The notes: a model not told the origin generated them from the sequence alone. Counted from the stretch's first letter, positions 16,990-25,665 are shown. The stretch is DNA of 64,000 bases from Rugosimonospora acidiphila (GCF_039543385.1 NZ_BAABJQ010000007.1:124001-188000); one strand, 5' to 3'. Numbers and translations: made by a program.

Positions 16990-18003
16990 GTGGAGACGGC
17001 TACCGTCGACCTGATCACCAGGGCGCGAGCGGGGGACGGCGACGCGTTCCGGGAGCTGACCGAGCCGCACCGGCGGGAGCTGCACGTGCACTGCTACCGG
17101 ATGCTCGGATCGTTCCAGGACGCGGAGGACGCCCTGCAGGACACGCTCCTGTCCGCCTGGCAGAGCATCGCGGCGTTCGAGGGGCGCGCGTCGATCCGCA
17201 CCTGGCTGTACCGGATCGCCACCAACCGGTGCCTCGACGCGCTGCGCTCGGCGAGTCGCCGGCAGGCCGTGCCGTGGGACATCCTCGAGGTTGACCCGCC
17301 CGCGCCGACCCGGCTCGGCGACGTGGTCTGGCTTCAACCGTTCCCCGACGCGCTGCTCGATGGTGCGGTCAACCCGCCGCTCGGCCCGGAGGCCCGGTAC
17401 GAGCAGACCGAAGCCATCTCGCTGGCCTTCGTGACCGCGCTTCAGGCGCTGCCGTCCCGCCAGGTCGCCGTGCTCATCCTGCGCGACGTGCTCGGCTACC
17501 ACGCCAACGAGGTGGCCGACCTGCTCGACACGACGGTTGAGTCGGTTACCAGCGCGCTGAAACGGGCCCGGGTCGGGCTGCGGCGCCAGCTGCCGCCGAC
17601 CGGCGATCGCGAACCGCCGCCCGCTCCCGGCTCGTCCGCCGAGCGGGTGCTCGTGGCGAAGTTCGCCCGCGCGTACGCGTCTGGCGACATCGACGCCCTG
17701 GTCACCCTGCTGACCGACGACGTCTACGTCTCCATGCCGCCGATTCCCCTGGAGTACCACGGCCGCGCCGACGTGGCCCGCTTCTACGCCACCATCCTGC
17801 GCCGGAGCTGGACCTACGACTTCATACCGACCCGCGCGAACGGTCAGCCGGCGCTCGCGGCCTACCTCCGCGCCCCGGCCGGCATCCGCCACGGAATCGG
17901 CCTCGTCGTGCTCACCCTCAGCGGCGACCGGATCTCCGCCATCACGCGCTTCGACACCAGCGTGCTCCCGTCCTTCGGGCTGCCTCGCTCACTTCCGGGC
18001 TAA
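16990..18003 (+). CDS. ECF sigma factor with C-terminal SnoaL-like domain
   Basis: A 337-residue ECF-type sigma factor. Sigma region 2 is at about residues 20-90 (CYRMLGSFQDAEDALQDTLL, then TWLYRIATNRCLDALR). Region 4 is at about 140-200 (ALPSRQVAVLILRDVLGYHANEVADLL). A C-terminal ~125-residue NTF2/SnoaL-like domain follows (FARAYASGDIDALVTLLTDD and onward), as in the SigJ-like groups with fused C-terminal extensions, in which the extension takes over anti-sigma-like control. No anti-sigma gene is adjacent, in agreement. The GTG at 16990 follows GGGGGAGAGG. The divergent SDR is a possible target. Confidence 0.88.
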   Translation: METATVDLITRARAGDGDAFRELTEPHRRELHVHCYRMLGSFQDAEDALQDTLLSAWQSIAAFEGRASIRTWLYRIATNRCLDALRSASRRQAVPWDILEVDPPAPTRLGDVVWLQPFPDALLDGAVNPPLGPEARYEQTEAISLAFVTALQALPSRQVAVLILRDVLGYHANEVADLLDTTVESVTSALKRARVGLRRQLPPTGDREPPPAPGSSAERVLVAKFARAYASGDIDALVTLLTDDVYVSMPPIPLEYHGRADVARFYATILRRSWTYDFIPTRANGQPALAAYLRAPAGIRHGIGLVVLTLSGDRISAITRFDTSVLPSFGLPRSLPG

Positions 18004-18089
18004 GAGCGGCGCCTCGACCGATTCTTTCTGGCGGGTCGAGTCGATGGCCGACGGAATCCCGTTCGCTCAATTCATGATCAGGAGGAACA

Positions 18090-18881
18090 GTGCTGCTGGA
18101 GAAGAAGAACGCGATCGTCTACGGGGCGAGTGGGGCAGTCGGGAGCGCGGTCGCCCGCGCCTTCGCCGAGGAGGGAGCACGGGTTTTCCTTGCCGGGCGC
18201 ACCAGCGCCACGCTGGCGGTGGTCGCCGAGAAGATCCGGGCCTCGGGTGGTGTCGCCGAGGTCGCCCGGGTCGACGTGATGGATGAGGACGCCGTCGAGG
18301 CGCACGCCGACGCGGTGGTCCGGTCCGCCGGATCCCTCGACATCTCGTTCAACGCCGTCAGCCTTCCGCAGACAGGGATTCAGGGCACCCGGATCGTCGA
18401 CCTGTCACCGGACAGCTTCGATCTGCCCATGACCACCTACCCCAAGGCCAACTTCCTGACCGCGCGAGCCGCCGCACGGCGGATGACCGGCCAGGGATCG
18501 GGCGTGATTCTGGCCATCACGGCCAGCCCGTCACGGACGGCCGTCCCCCTGATGGGAGGCATGGCACCGGCGTGGGCGGCGATCGAGTCACTCGTGCGGG
18601 GCCTGGCCGCCGAGGTCGGCCCGCGGGGCGTGCGGGTCGTGTGCCTGAACGCGGCGGGGATGCCGGAAACGCCGCAGCTCTCCGAGGTGTACGGCCTGCA
18701 TGCGGACGCGTACGGCATCAGCCGCGACGCGTTCCAGGCCCGGATGGCGGACCTGACCCTGCGCAAACAGCTGCCGACGGTTGCTGAGATCGCCAACGTG
18801 GCCGTCTTCATTGCCTCGGACCGGGCCGCCGCGATCAGCGGCGCGGTCGCCAACCTCACCGGCGGCCTGATCGTCGACTGA
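18090..18881 (+). CDS. SDR-fold protein lacking the YxxxK motif
   Basis: A 263-residue protein with an SDR Rossmann fold: the cofactor motif YGASGAVGSAVARAFAEEGA is near the N-terminus, and the C-terminal SGAVANLTGGLIVD fits the family. The catalytic Tyr-x-x-x-Lys is not visible: the expected place reads GGMAPAWAAIESLVRG, with Trp instead of Tyr and no Lys three residues on. The NNAG motif is also altered (FNAVSL). It may therefore be a binding or sensor protein or use unusual chemistry. The GTG at 18090 is preceded by AGGAGG. It lies 87 bp downstream of the ECF sigma gene in the same direction. Confidence 0.8.
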   Translation: MLLEKKNAIVYGASGAVGSAVARAFAEEGARVFLAGRTSATLAVVAEKIRASGGVAEVARVDVMDEDAVEAHADAVVRSAGSLDISFNAVSLPQTGIQGTRIVDLSPDSFDLPMTTYPKANFLTARAAARRMTGQGSGVILAITASPSRTAVPLMGGMAPAWAAIESLVRGLAAEVGPRGVRVVCLNAAGMPETPQLSEVYGLHADAYGISRDAFQARMADLTLRKQLPTVAEIANVAVFIASDRAAAISGAVANLTGGLIVD

Positions 18882-19079
18882 CGCGCGGGGCGTCGAAGAT
18901 CAAGCGGCTCAAAATAAGTCATAATCATGACAAAACACCCACGCGGTAGTCACGGTGCGCGTCCCGTCACAGTTCTGGACTGGTTCGTCAATAACGAGGT
19001 ACGCTGGGACCACGACGCATCAGCCCAGCCCGGTGGGACCGGCGCGGAGGGCAGCATGAGCGGGGCGCCGCCCCGATCC

Positions 19080-19109
19080 GTCCGGCGGGAGGTCCACCTC
19101 CCGCCGGAC
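19080..19109. promoter_or_regulatory. Long perfect inverted repeat upstream of monooxygenase gene
   Basis: GTCCGGCGGGAGGT and ACCTCCCGCCGGAC are perfect 14-bp arms separated by CC, ending 38 bp before the next start codon. The stem would be very stable in RNA. It could be a terminator for the SDR transcript, a leader structure hiding translation signals, or an operator. Confidence 0.6.
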
Positions 19110-19147
19110 CGCGGCGACGCCCATTGATCAGCGGAACGGAGCACGAC

Positions 19148-19510
19148 GTGATTTCCCAGACCAAGCACGAGACCACCGGCAAGGTTGTCAGCGCGTACTA
19201 CACGATTCATGCGGAGGACCGGCAGAAGTTCATCGACGCGGTCATCCCGCACCTGTCCACGACCGCACAGCAGGACGGCTGCGTGTACTACGTCTTCGCG
19301 CAGGACCTGACCGACCCGAACACCATTCACCTCTCCGAGGGGTGGCGCGACCAGGCCGCCATCGACGAGCACAACGCCGACGAGAACTTCCAGAAGGCCG
19401 TCGCCGCGGTGATGGGCGGTGTGCGCATCCTCGACTACCAGTCCGAGGTCTACGACGTCGCCGCACAGACCGTGGGCGCGATCCCGAGCAACCCGGAGGC
19501 GACCGACTGA
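19148..19510 (+). CDS. Antibiotic biosynthesis monooxygenase (ABM) domain protein
   Basis: A 120-residue dimeric alpha/beta ferredoxin-like protein of the ABM/YgiN group. Visible features are KVVSAYYTIHAEDRQKFIDAV, the QDGCVYYVFAQDLTDPNTIHLSEGWRD core and the helix following DEHNADENFQKAV, which match cofactor-free quinol monooxygenases. GTG 19148 is preferred to an upstream in-frame TTG because GGAACGGAG lies about six bases before it. It stands alone between a long hairpin and a terminator-like repeat, upstream of a TetR regulator gene, so it may be regulated separately. Substrate unknown. Confidence 0.8.
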   Translation: MISQTKHETTGKVVSAYYTIHAEDRQKFIDAVIPHLSTTAQQDGCVYYVFAQDLTDPNTIHLSEGWRDQAAIDEHNADENFQKAVAAVMGGVRILDYQSEVYDVAAQTVGAIPSNPEATD

Positions 19511-19520
19511 CCGCGTACTG

Positions 19521-19543
19521 GGCCCGGGTGGACAGCCCGGGCC
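19521..19543. terminator. Hairpin after ABM gene
   Basis: GGCCCGGG and CCCGGGCC arms with a seven-base loop begin ten bases after the ABM stop codon. A 14-bp direct repeat (GCCCGCCAACACCC at 19562 and 19578) follows. It is likely the end of the ABM transcript. Confidence 0.5.
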
Positions 19544-19662
19544 GACCAGCAGTCGCGACCGGCCCGCCAACACCCGAGCCCGCCAACACCCCTGACCGAG
19601 CCCGGACCCTGGTCGGCTGAGTTGTCTCTCGTCCGGCCGCACTCGCCCATAGGATCAGGGCC

Positions 19663-20265
19663 ATGCCACGACCCCGGAAGTTCGACGAGAACGCTGTCGT
19701 CGAGAAGGCCGCGCAGACCTTCGCCGCCAACGGCTACGGCGGGACCACGATGGAAGAACTGAGCCGCGCCACGGGCCTGGGGAAGCAGAGCATCTACAAC
19801 AGCTTCGGCGGCAAGCGCGAGCTGTTCCTGCGTGCGCTCGCCCAGAGCACCTCTGCCCACGTCGACCGGCTCACCGCAGAGCTCGCCACGGGTGAAGACA
19901 CCCCCCTGGACCGCATTCGCGCCCACCTTGACGCGCTCGCGCTCGCCTTCAGCTCCGAGGGCCCACTGGACTCCCTGTTCACCAAGGCGACCGTGGAGCT
20001 CGCGGACCAGGATCCCGAAGTCGCGGAGGCGAGCCGCCGGGCCTACCGGCGCCTGGAGGCCGAATACGCCGAGTGCCTCCGTCAAGCGCAAGAAGCGGGC
20101 CAGCTTCCCGAAGGCCTTGACGTCGGCAAGCTGGCCACTTATTACGTCGCCGTCACCCGCGGAATGGAGGTACTCGGCGGAGCCGGAGTCGGAGTGGACG
20201 TTCTGCGCGAGATCGGCGGCGTCGCCTTCGCCTCGCTGACGTCGAACACCCCGGGTGCGCGTTGA
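19663..20265 (+). CDS. TetR-family transcriptional regulator
   Basis: A 200-residue TetR/AcrR repressor. The N-terminal DNA-binding domain includes AAQTFAANGYGGTTMEELSRATGLGKQSIYNSFGGKRELF (written here only as a span, residues about 15-52; key tail SIYNSFGGKRELF), followed by a helical ligand-binding domain with no recognisable ligand signature. Normal length. Neighbours on the same strand are the ABM monooxygenase upstream and a CMD-family protein downstream, either of which may be its target. No clear operator palindrome was found directly upstream. Confidence 0.88.
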   Translation: MPRPRKFDENAVVEKAAQTFAANGYGGTTMEELSRATGLGKQSIYNSFGGKRELFLRALAQSTSAHVDRLTAELATGEDTPLDRIRAHLDALALAFSSEGPLDSLFTKATVELADQDPEVAEASRRAYRRLEAEYAECLRQAQEAGQLPEGLDVGKLATYYVAVTRGMEVLGGAGVGVDVLREIGGVAFASLTSNTPGAR

Positions 20266-20470
20266 CCCGGCGCCTGCTGGCCTTGTCAAAGGGCGCCCGC
20301 ACGAGTGCGCAGTCAACTTTCGTGGCGCGAAAATGGGTTTCATGGCGGGCGTGCGCGGCGCGAGGACCTGATGTCGGCGGACAACGAGGTGGCGGTCGAC
20401 GGCCCGTATCGGGTCGAAGCGTCGCCGGCGTCAACATCTCCGCCGACATCTCTCGCCGATTGCGGGACCG

Positions 20471-20881
20471 ATGAGCCGCCTTGACGGACTCGACCCGTCT
20501 GACCTGGATGACGAGCAGCGCGCGCTCTACGACTTGATCATCAAGGGGCCCCGCGCCCAGGGCCCGCAGCACTTTCCGCTCACCGCGGCGTACTGGGACA
20601 GTCGCTTCGAGCGTGACGCGCACGAAGCGGTCGGCCGTGCGATCGGCCTGACCGAGGCGGAGATCGAGGCGATCCGTTCGGGCCTGGTGCCCGACCTCGT
20701 TGACCCGCGCGAGCGTGCGTGTGCTGGTCTCGCGCACGCCATGACCAGGGGTTCTGTCTGCGACGAGGACTGGTCGACCTGGTCGCCGTTGGTCGGCGTG
20801 AAGACGGTCTTCGAGCTCAGCACGCTGGTCGGTTACTACGCGGCCCTCGCCCTGCAGCTGCGGGTGTTCCGGCTCGAATAG
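20471..20881 (+). CDS. Carboxymuconolactone decarboxylase (CMD) family protein
   Basis: A 136-residue all-helical CMD/AhpD-like protein. It shows the family layout of HEAVGRAIGLTEAEIEAIRSG, a helix with ERACAGLAHAMTRG and the end LVGYYAALALQLRVF. The CxxC redox pair of AhpD is absent; only one Cys lies at the helix equivalent, so a peroxidase role is unlikely and a hydrolase, decarboxylase or dehydratase-like role is more probable. The ribosome site is weak. It lies 127 bp upstream of the aromatic-type import/catabolism operon and may act in the same pathway, although the palindrome at 20929 separates them. Confidence 0.75.
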   Translation: MSRLDGLDPSDLDDEQRALYDLIIKGPRAQGPQHFPLTAAYWDSRFERDAHEAVGRAIGLTEAEIEAIRSGLVPDLVDPRERACAGLAHAMTRGSVCDEDWSTWSPLVGVKTVFELSTLVGYYAALALQLRVFRLE

Positions 20882-20928
20882 GGGCGCGGGCGCCGCCACA
20901 CCGTCACCGCATCGCGCGTCTGGAAAAC

Positions 20929-20944
20929 ATCTCTATATAGAGAT
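20929..20944. promoter_or_regulatory. AT-rich 16-bp palindromic operator
   Basis: ATCTCTATATAGAGAT is a perfect 16-bp palindrome, strikingly AT-rich in this GC-rich DNA, 64 bp before the start of the ABC importer operon. This is the size and symmetry expected for a dimeric winged-helix or TetR-type repressor. No candidate regulator is immediately adjacent except the TetR gene at 19663. Confidence 0.7.
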
Positions 20945-21008
20945 ACGTTGACGTTGTCCAGTGCGCACGGTTAACGTCCGGTACGAAAGACGAGTTCGGG
21001 GGGCGAAA

Positions 21009-22097
21009 GTGAACAGGATGTCCGGCTACGAGCTTCGCGGCTACACCGACCGTCGAACGGGAGCCGGGGCGCGTCGCGTGCGCGGGCCACGGGTGCGCAA
21101 CCTCGCCATGCTCTCCGCCGTCCTGCTCTCCGGCGGCCTGTCGACCGGATGTGGAAGCAGCGACGACCCGCCCGCGGCCGTACGAGCGCTGAACGTCGTC
21201 ATCCCGACCACCAGCATCGAGGCCGAGCACGGCATCTGGGCCGCGCAGGACCGGGGATACTTCAAGGCCGAGGGCGTCGCCGTGAAGGTCACCAGCGTCT
21301 CCGGTGGCGCGCAGGCGGTGCAGTCGCTCGCCGCCGGCTCCGCCGAACTCATCGACGCGCCGACGACCAGTGTCATCGGATCGGTCGCGAAGCAGCCAAG
21401 CTTCAAACCCACCTACGTGTGCCGCACCTACTGGGCGCCGCCGCTGAACGTCTACGTGCCGGCCGACTCGACGGTGCAGGCCGGCGCCGACCTCAAGGGC
21501 GCCACCATCGGTGTCGACGATCCGGACGGCCCGGCCGCAGCGGCCGCGGTCGCGCTCGCCAAGAGCGCCGGTCTCACCCCGACCGACTACAAGATCCTCC
21601 AGGTCGGCAACGGTGGCCAGGCGCTCGCCGCCTTCCAGCGTAAAGACATCACCGCCTATGCCGGTGGCGTCGGCGACATGGCCGTGGCTCAGGCCAAGGG
21701 CTTCCAGGTCCGCCAGATTCAGGGCGCGCGGGGCGGGGTCACCGCCGGTCAGGGCTTCTGGGCCTCGGCGAAGGCGCTGTCCAGCAAGTCCGACGCGATC
21801 ACCAGGTTCCTCCGGGCGTACCAGAAGGGCGTCAACTACATCGGCACCGACGCCGGCAAGCTCGCCGCGCTCACCAAGAAGCTCGCACCGGATCAGGCCA
21901 CCGACAACAACGTGACGATGCGGGTGTCGCAGGCCTTCATCACGATGCGTACCCACGACCTGCCCGCGACGATGGCGTCCTGCGCCACCACGCCCGACGA
22001 TCTCACCACCTGGCACGACCAGCTCAACAAGTCCGGCGCCTACTCCGGCAGCCAGACCGACTTCAACGGCTACTTCACCGACGAGTTCGCGAAATGA
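21009..22097 (+). CDS. ABC transporter substrate-binding lipoprotein (SsuA/NMT1 type)
   Basis: A 362-residue periplasmic-type binding protein of the SsuA/ThiY/NMT1 family, which delivers nitrate, alkylsulfonates, thiamine precursors or aromatic acids. GTG 21009 is chosen because a run of G (20998-21003) lies five bases upstream. An Arg-rich N-region is followed by a hydrophobic stretch and the lipobox LSTGCGSS. The mature start LNVVIPTTSIEAEHGIWAAQDRGYFKAEG and SLAAGSAELIDAPTTSV are typical. The stop overlaps the ATPase start. The dicarbon substrate specificity cannot be read, but the catabolic genes downstream suggest an organic acid. Confidence 0.88.
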   Translation: MNRMSGYELRGYTDRRTGAGARRVRGPRVRNLAMLSAVLLSGGLSTGCGSSDDPPAAVRALNVVIPTTSIEAEHGIWAAQDRGYFKAEGVAVKVTSVSGGAQAVQSLAAGSAELIDAPTTSVIGSVAKQPSFKPTYVCRTYWAPPLNVYVPADSTVQAGADLKGATIGVDDPDGPAAAAAVALAKSAGLTPTDYKILQVGNGGQALAAFQRKDITAYAGGVGDMAVAQAKGFQVRQIQGARGGVTAGQGFWASAKALSSKSDAITRFLRAYQKGVNYIGTDAGKLAALTKKLAPDQATDNNVTMRVSQAFITMRTHDLPATMASCATTPDDLTTWHDQLNKSGAYSGSQTDFNGYFTDEFAK

Positions 22098-22903
22098 GTG
22101 AAGCAGCCGATGCCGGGGCGGCGCGGTCCCACGCGGCCGCGCAGGTCGTCGTCGACCACGTCGCTCACCGGTACGCGGAGGTCACCGCCTTGGCGGAGGT
22201 GTCCTTTACGGTCGAGCGGGGCACGTTCGCCTCGATTATCGGCCCGAGCGGTTGCGGCAAGTCGACCCTGCTGCACATCGTCGGTGGCCTGATGCGTCCG
22301 AGCGCCGGCGGCGTCACGATCGCCGGCGAGGTGGTCCGCAAGCCGCCGACCGGCACCGGTTACATGTTCCAGAGTTCCACGCTGCTGGCCTGGCGCACGG
22401 TCATCGAGAACGTCGTGCTGCCGATCGAGATCCGCCACGGCAGAGCCGCCGCGAGGGCCGCACAGGCCCGAGCGCGTGAGCTGCTGCGCTCCGCAATGCT
22501 GCAGGACTTCGAGAAGGCGTACCCCCGGGAGCTGTCCGGCGGTATGGCGCAGCGCGCGGCGATCTGCCGCATGCTGGTCTCCGACCCCGGCGTGCTGCTG
22601 CTGGACGAGCCGTTCGGCGCGCTCGACGAGATAACGCGCGAGTCGATGAACGAGGAGCTGCAGCGCGTCTGTCTCGCCACCGGCGCGACCGCGCTGATGG
22701 TCACGCACTCGATTCCGGAGGCGGTCTTCCTCTCCGACCAGGTCATCGTCATGTCGGACCGGCCCGGCCGGATCACCGAGATCATCGACATCGGCCTGCC
22801 CAGGCCCCGCACCTTCGAGGTGACCACCGCCGATCCGCGCTTCGCGGAGTACGTCAACCACGTCCGCGCCGCGCTCGCCCCGCGCACAGCGGCACGGGCC
22901 TGA
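22094..22903 (+). CDS. ABC transporter ATPase (SsuB/TauB type)
   Basis: A 269-residue nucleotide-binding subunit. Walker A is IGPSGCGKSTLLHIVGG, the signature is ELSGGMAQRAAICRML, and Walker B is GVLLLDEPFGALDEITRE. The switch His is in LMVTHSIPEA. All ATPase motifs are intact. In contrast to the sugar importer at 7125-10323, this system encodes its own ATPase. It overlaps the binding-protein stop (ATGA) and is followed after about 20 bp by the permease gene. Confidence 0.94.
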   Translation: MSEAADAGAARSHAAAQVVVDHVAHRYAEVTALAEVSFTVERGTFASIIGPSGCGKSTLLHIVGGLMRPSAGGVTIAGEVVRKPPTGTGYMFQSSTLLAWRTVIENVVLPIEIRHGRAAARAAQARARELLRSAMLQDFEKAYPRELSGGMAQRAAICRMLVSDPGVLLLDEPFGALDEITRESMNEELQRVCLATGATALMVTHSIPEAVFLSDQVIVMSDRPGRITEIIDIGLPRPRTFEVTTADPRFAEYVNHVRAALAPRTAARA

Positions 22904-22924
22904 CCGCGCGGGTGGGTGGGTGAC

Positions 22925-23794
22925 ATGCCGCGAGGCACCGCGACCGAGGCGGCGGATCCGGCCGTGGCCGCCTCGCCCGCGCGCTCCGGACATGGCTTGT
23001 GGAGCGGCCGGTTCGGTCATGCCTGGCAGCTCATCGCGTTCGGCATCCTGCTGGTTGTCATCTGGCAGGCGCTCTACAGCTTTGAGATCATCTCGCACTT
23101 CGTGCTGCCGGCGCCCTGGCCGACCGCGAGGGCCCTGGGGACCGAACTCAAGAGCCTGTTCACCGGCGGGTACGTCTCGCATGCCCTGTTCAGGACGCTC
23201 GAAGAGGTGATCCTGGGCTTCCTGGCCGCCTCCGCCGTCGGCATCCTGCTCGGCATCGTCGTCGGCGAGACGCGCTTCGGCGAGCGCGTGCTCATGCCGT
23301 ACCTGATCATCGTCAACACGATGCCCCGCGTCGCGCTCGCGCCGGTCTTCGTCGCCTGGCTGGGTTTCGGCCTAAGCCCGAAGATCCTGCTCTCCGCGCT
23401 CATCGCGGTCTTCCCGGTCATCATCAACACCGCGCTGGGCATGCTGTCGGCCAGCCGCAACGAGTTGCTGATGTTCACGTCGATCGAGGCGAGCCGGATA
23501 CAGACCATCAGGCTGCTGAAGTTCCCGACCGCGGTGCCGCACATCTTCGCGGGCCTCAAGTCGGCGATCACGCTCTGCGTGACCGGCGCGATCGTCGCCG
23601 AGTTCCTCGGCGGTGGCGCGGACGGCATCGGTGAACTGATCAACTCGGCGTCGGAACAGCTCGACGTCGCCACGGTATTCGGCTACATCATCCTGCTCAG
23701 CGTCATCGGTCTGACCCTCTACGGCCTCCTGGTCTGGGGCGAGCGTCGCACCGTGCACTGGCGGGACACATCGGTCACGCAGAGGACCCGCTGA
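22925..23794 (+). CDS. ABC transporter permease (SsuC type)
   Basis: A 289-residue inner-membrane permease with about six helices, counted from HAWQLIAFGILLVVIWQALYS. The cytosolic coupling loop (EASRIQTIRLLKFPTAVPHIF) matches the SsuC/TauC group. ATG 22925 is preferred over GTG 22916 since GGTGGG is placed just before it; the difference is three residues. Its stop shares a base with the ATG of the amidohydrolase gene, showing that uptake and catabolism are co-expressed. Confidence 0.92.
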   Translation: MPRGTATEAADPAVAASPARSGHGLWSGRFGHAWQLIAFGILLVVIWQALYSFEIISHFVLPAPWPTARALGTELKSLFTGGYVSHALFRTLEEVILGFLAASAVGILLGIVVGETRFGERVLMPYLIIVNTMPRVALAPVFVAWLGFGLSPKILLSALIAVFPVIINTALGMLSASRNELLMFTSIEASRIQTIRLLKFPTAVPHIFAGLKSAITLCVTGAIVAEFLGGGADGIGELINSASEQLDVATVFGYIILLSVIGLTLYGLLVWGERRTVHWRDTSVTQRTR

Positions 23795-24777
23795 TGAACC
23801 CGCAGAATCCGGTCATCGACTTCCACACCCACGTGCTGGACGAGACCTCGCTGGAGGCCGGGCGCGGCAAGGCGATGTTCTGGGCATCGCCCCGGGCCGA
23901 ATCGCAGGATCGCGACTCGCACTTCGACAAGATGCTCAAGCCCGAGCTGCACCTCGCCGACATGGATCGGCGCGGCGTCGACCGCACGGTCATCTCGTCG
24001 AGCACGGTCATCGCGGGTACCAGCTGGGCCTGCGCGGAGGAGGAGTACGACCTGGTCAGGCGCGCGAACGACAGCGTCGCCGCCTGGGTCGCCGGCTATC
24101 CGGACCGCTTCATCGGCAGCTTCACGCTACCGCTGCAGAGCGTGGACAACTCGCTGCGCGAGATCGATCGGGCCACCGGCGAGCTGGGCATCACGGTGGC
24201 GAACCTGCCCGCGAACTCCAAGGGCGTCTACCTCGGTGACGAGCCGATGCTGCCGCTGTGGAGGTCGTTCGCCGCCAACGGCGTAGCGACCTTCGTGCAC
24301 CCGGACGGTACGCCGGATCCGTGGTTCCGCCGGTACGCGCTGTGGAACTCGATAGGCCAGCCGATCGAGGAGGCGCGCGTCATGGCGTCGCTGATCTACG
24401 GCGGCATCGTGGAGAAGTTCGCCGAGGTGCCGATCGTGATGGCGCACGGCGGCGGATTCTTTCCGCACTACTGCGCCCGCATGGACCGTAACGTGCAGAA
24501 CCGCCCGGAGACCGCGGTCAACATCACCAAGTTGCCGAGCGACTACCTCACCCAGTTCTACTACGACACCTGCGTCTACAGTCCCGAGACGCTCGACGCG
24601 CTGGTGCGCGTCGTCGGACTCGACCGGCTCGTGCTGGGCAGCGACTACCCGGTCGGCTCACCCGACCCGGTCGGCTGGGTCCGCGGCGCGCGATCGGTCG
24701 CCGCCGCCGACGAGGCCACGGTCAACAGAATCCTGGGCGGCACCGCCGCGCGAGTCCTCGACCTCGCCTCCTCGTGA
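23794..24777 (+). CDS. ACMSD-like amidohydrolase (metal-dependent decarboxylase or hydrolase)
   Basis: A 327-residue TIM-barrel amidohydrolase of the ACMSD / gamma-resorcylate decarboxylase group. Metal ligands visible are the HxH pair (VIDFHTHVLD, His11 and His13), a His in ATFVHPDGTP, another in PIVMAHGGGFFPHY and the Asp in LVLGSDYPVG. All ligands appear present, so it should be active. Members decarboxylate aromatic acids or hydrolyse related ring-cleavage products without redox cofactors. Coupled to an importer and followed by an SDR and an FAH-family hydrolase, it likely catalyses an early step on an imported aromatic or unsaturated acid. Confidence 0.88.
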   Translation: MNPQNPVIDFHTHVLDETSLEAGRGKAMFWASPRAESQDRDSHFDKMLKPELHLADMDRRGVDRTVISSSTVIAGTSWACAEEEYDLVRRANDSVAAWVAGYPDRFIGSFTLPLQSVDNSLREIDRATGELGITVANLPANSKGVYLGDEPMLPLWRSFAANGVATFVHPDGTPDPWFRRYALWNSIGQPIEEARVMASLIYGGIVEKFAEVPIVMAHGGGFFPHYCARMDRNVQNRPETAVNITKLPSDYLTQFYYDTCVYSPETLDALVRVVGLDRLVLGSDYPVGSPDPVGWVRGARSVAAADEATVNRILGGTAARVLDLASS

Positions 24778-24843
24778 CCGTGTCGCACCCTCGTCTGATC
24801 GCGCCCGACAGCCGTGCGCACGATCCAAAGGAGGAGAACCACA

Positions 24844-25638
24844 GTGAGCGACACAGCAACCCCGACCATTTTCCCGCGCTTCGCCGGCAAATCCGTTCTG
24901 GTCACCGGCGCGGGTACCGGCTTCGGTGCCGAGATCGCGGTGCGCGCCGCCAAGGAAGGCGCCCGGGTCGGTGTGCACTACAACAGCTCCCGTGCGGGTG
25001 CGGAGCGGACGGTCGAGCGCATCGAGGAGTCTGGCGGCGAAGCGGCGCTGTTCCAGGCCAACATCGACACCTGGGACGTGATCAAGAAGCTGGCGACCGA
25101 GGTCTTCGACCACTTCGGGGGCCTCGACGTGCTCATCAACAATGTCGGTGACGTCGCGACCGAGCAGATGTCGTGGAAGGAACTGACCCAGGAGGCGCTG
25201 GACCGCGTCATCGACGTCGACCTCAAGGGCACCCTGCTCTGCGTGCACGAGTTCGGCTCGCGCATGCTCGAGCAGGGTCACGGCGCGATCGTCAACATCG
25301 GCAGCACAGTGATCGTGCGCGGCTCGGCCCGTGCCCCGCAGTACGCCGCCGCGAAGTACGGCATCGTCGGCGTGACCAAGTCCTACGCCGCGGCGTTCGC
25401 ACCGAACGTGCGGGTCAACACGTTCGCGCCCGGCTTCATGGAGACCGGCGCCACGCTCGAGCGCGAGGACTGGAAGAACGGCCGTCGCGAGAAGCTGCTC
25501 TCGATGACCCCGCTCGCGCAGATCCCGGCCCCCGAGGTGGTCGCCGGCACTGCGCTGTTCCTCGCCACCGAGGACGCCTCGCACATCACCGGCGTGTATC
25601 TGCTCGCCGACGGTGGCTACAACATGGTCGGCGCCTGA
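24844..25638 (+). CDS. Short-chain dehydrogenase/reductase
   Basis: A 264-residue classical SDR with complete motifs: cofactor loop VTGAGTGFGAEIAV, NNVGDV in place of NNAG, catalytic Ser in NIGSTVIVRG and Tyr-x-x-x-Lys in QYAAAKYGIVG, then the substrate-loop start APGFMETGA. GTG 24844 is chosen because AAAGGAGG lies about nine bases before it. It sits 66 bp after the amidohydrolase gene and 27 bp before the FAH gene, so it is probably the oxidoreductase of the same pathway, acting on an alcohol or keto intermediate. Confidence 0.9.
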   Translation: MSDTATPTIFPRFAGKSVLVTGAGTGFGAEIAVRAAKEGARVGVHYNSSRAGAERTVERIEESGGEAALFQANIDTWDVIKKLATEVFDHFGGLDVLINNVGDVATEQMSWKELTQEALDRVIDVDLKGTLLCVHEFGSRMLEQGHGAIVNIGSTVIVRGSARAPQYAAAKYGIVGVTKSYAAAFAPNVRVNTFAPGFMETGATLEREDWKNGRREKLLSMTPLAQIPAPEVVAGTALFLATEDASHITGVYLLADGGYNMVGA

Positions 25639-25665
25639 TCGCCCCCGCTGCCGGAAAGAGTTGAC

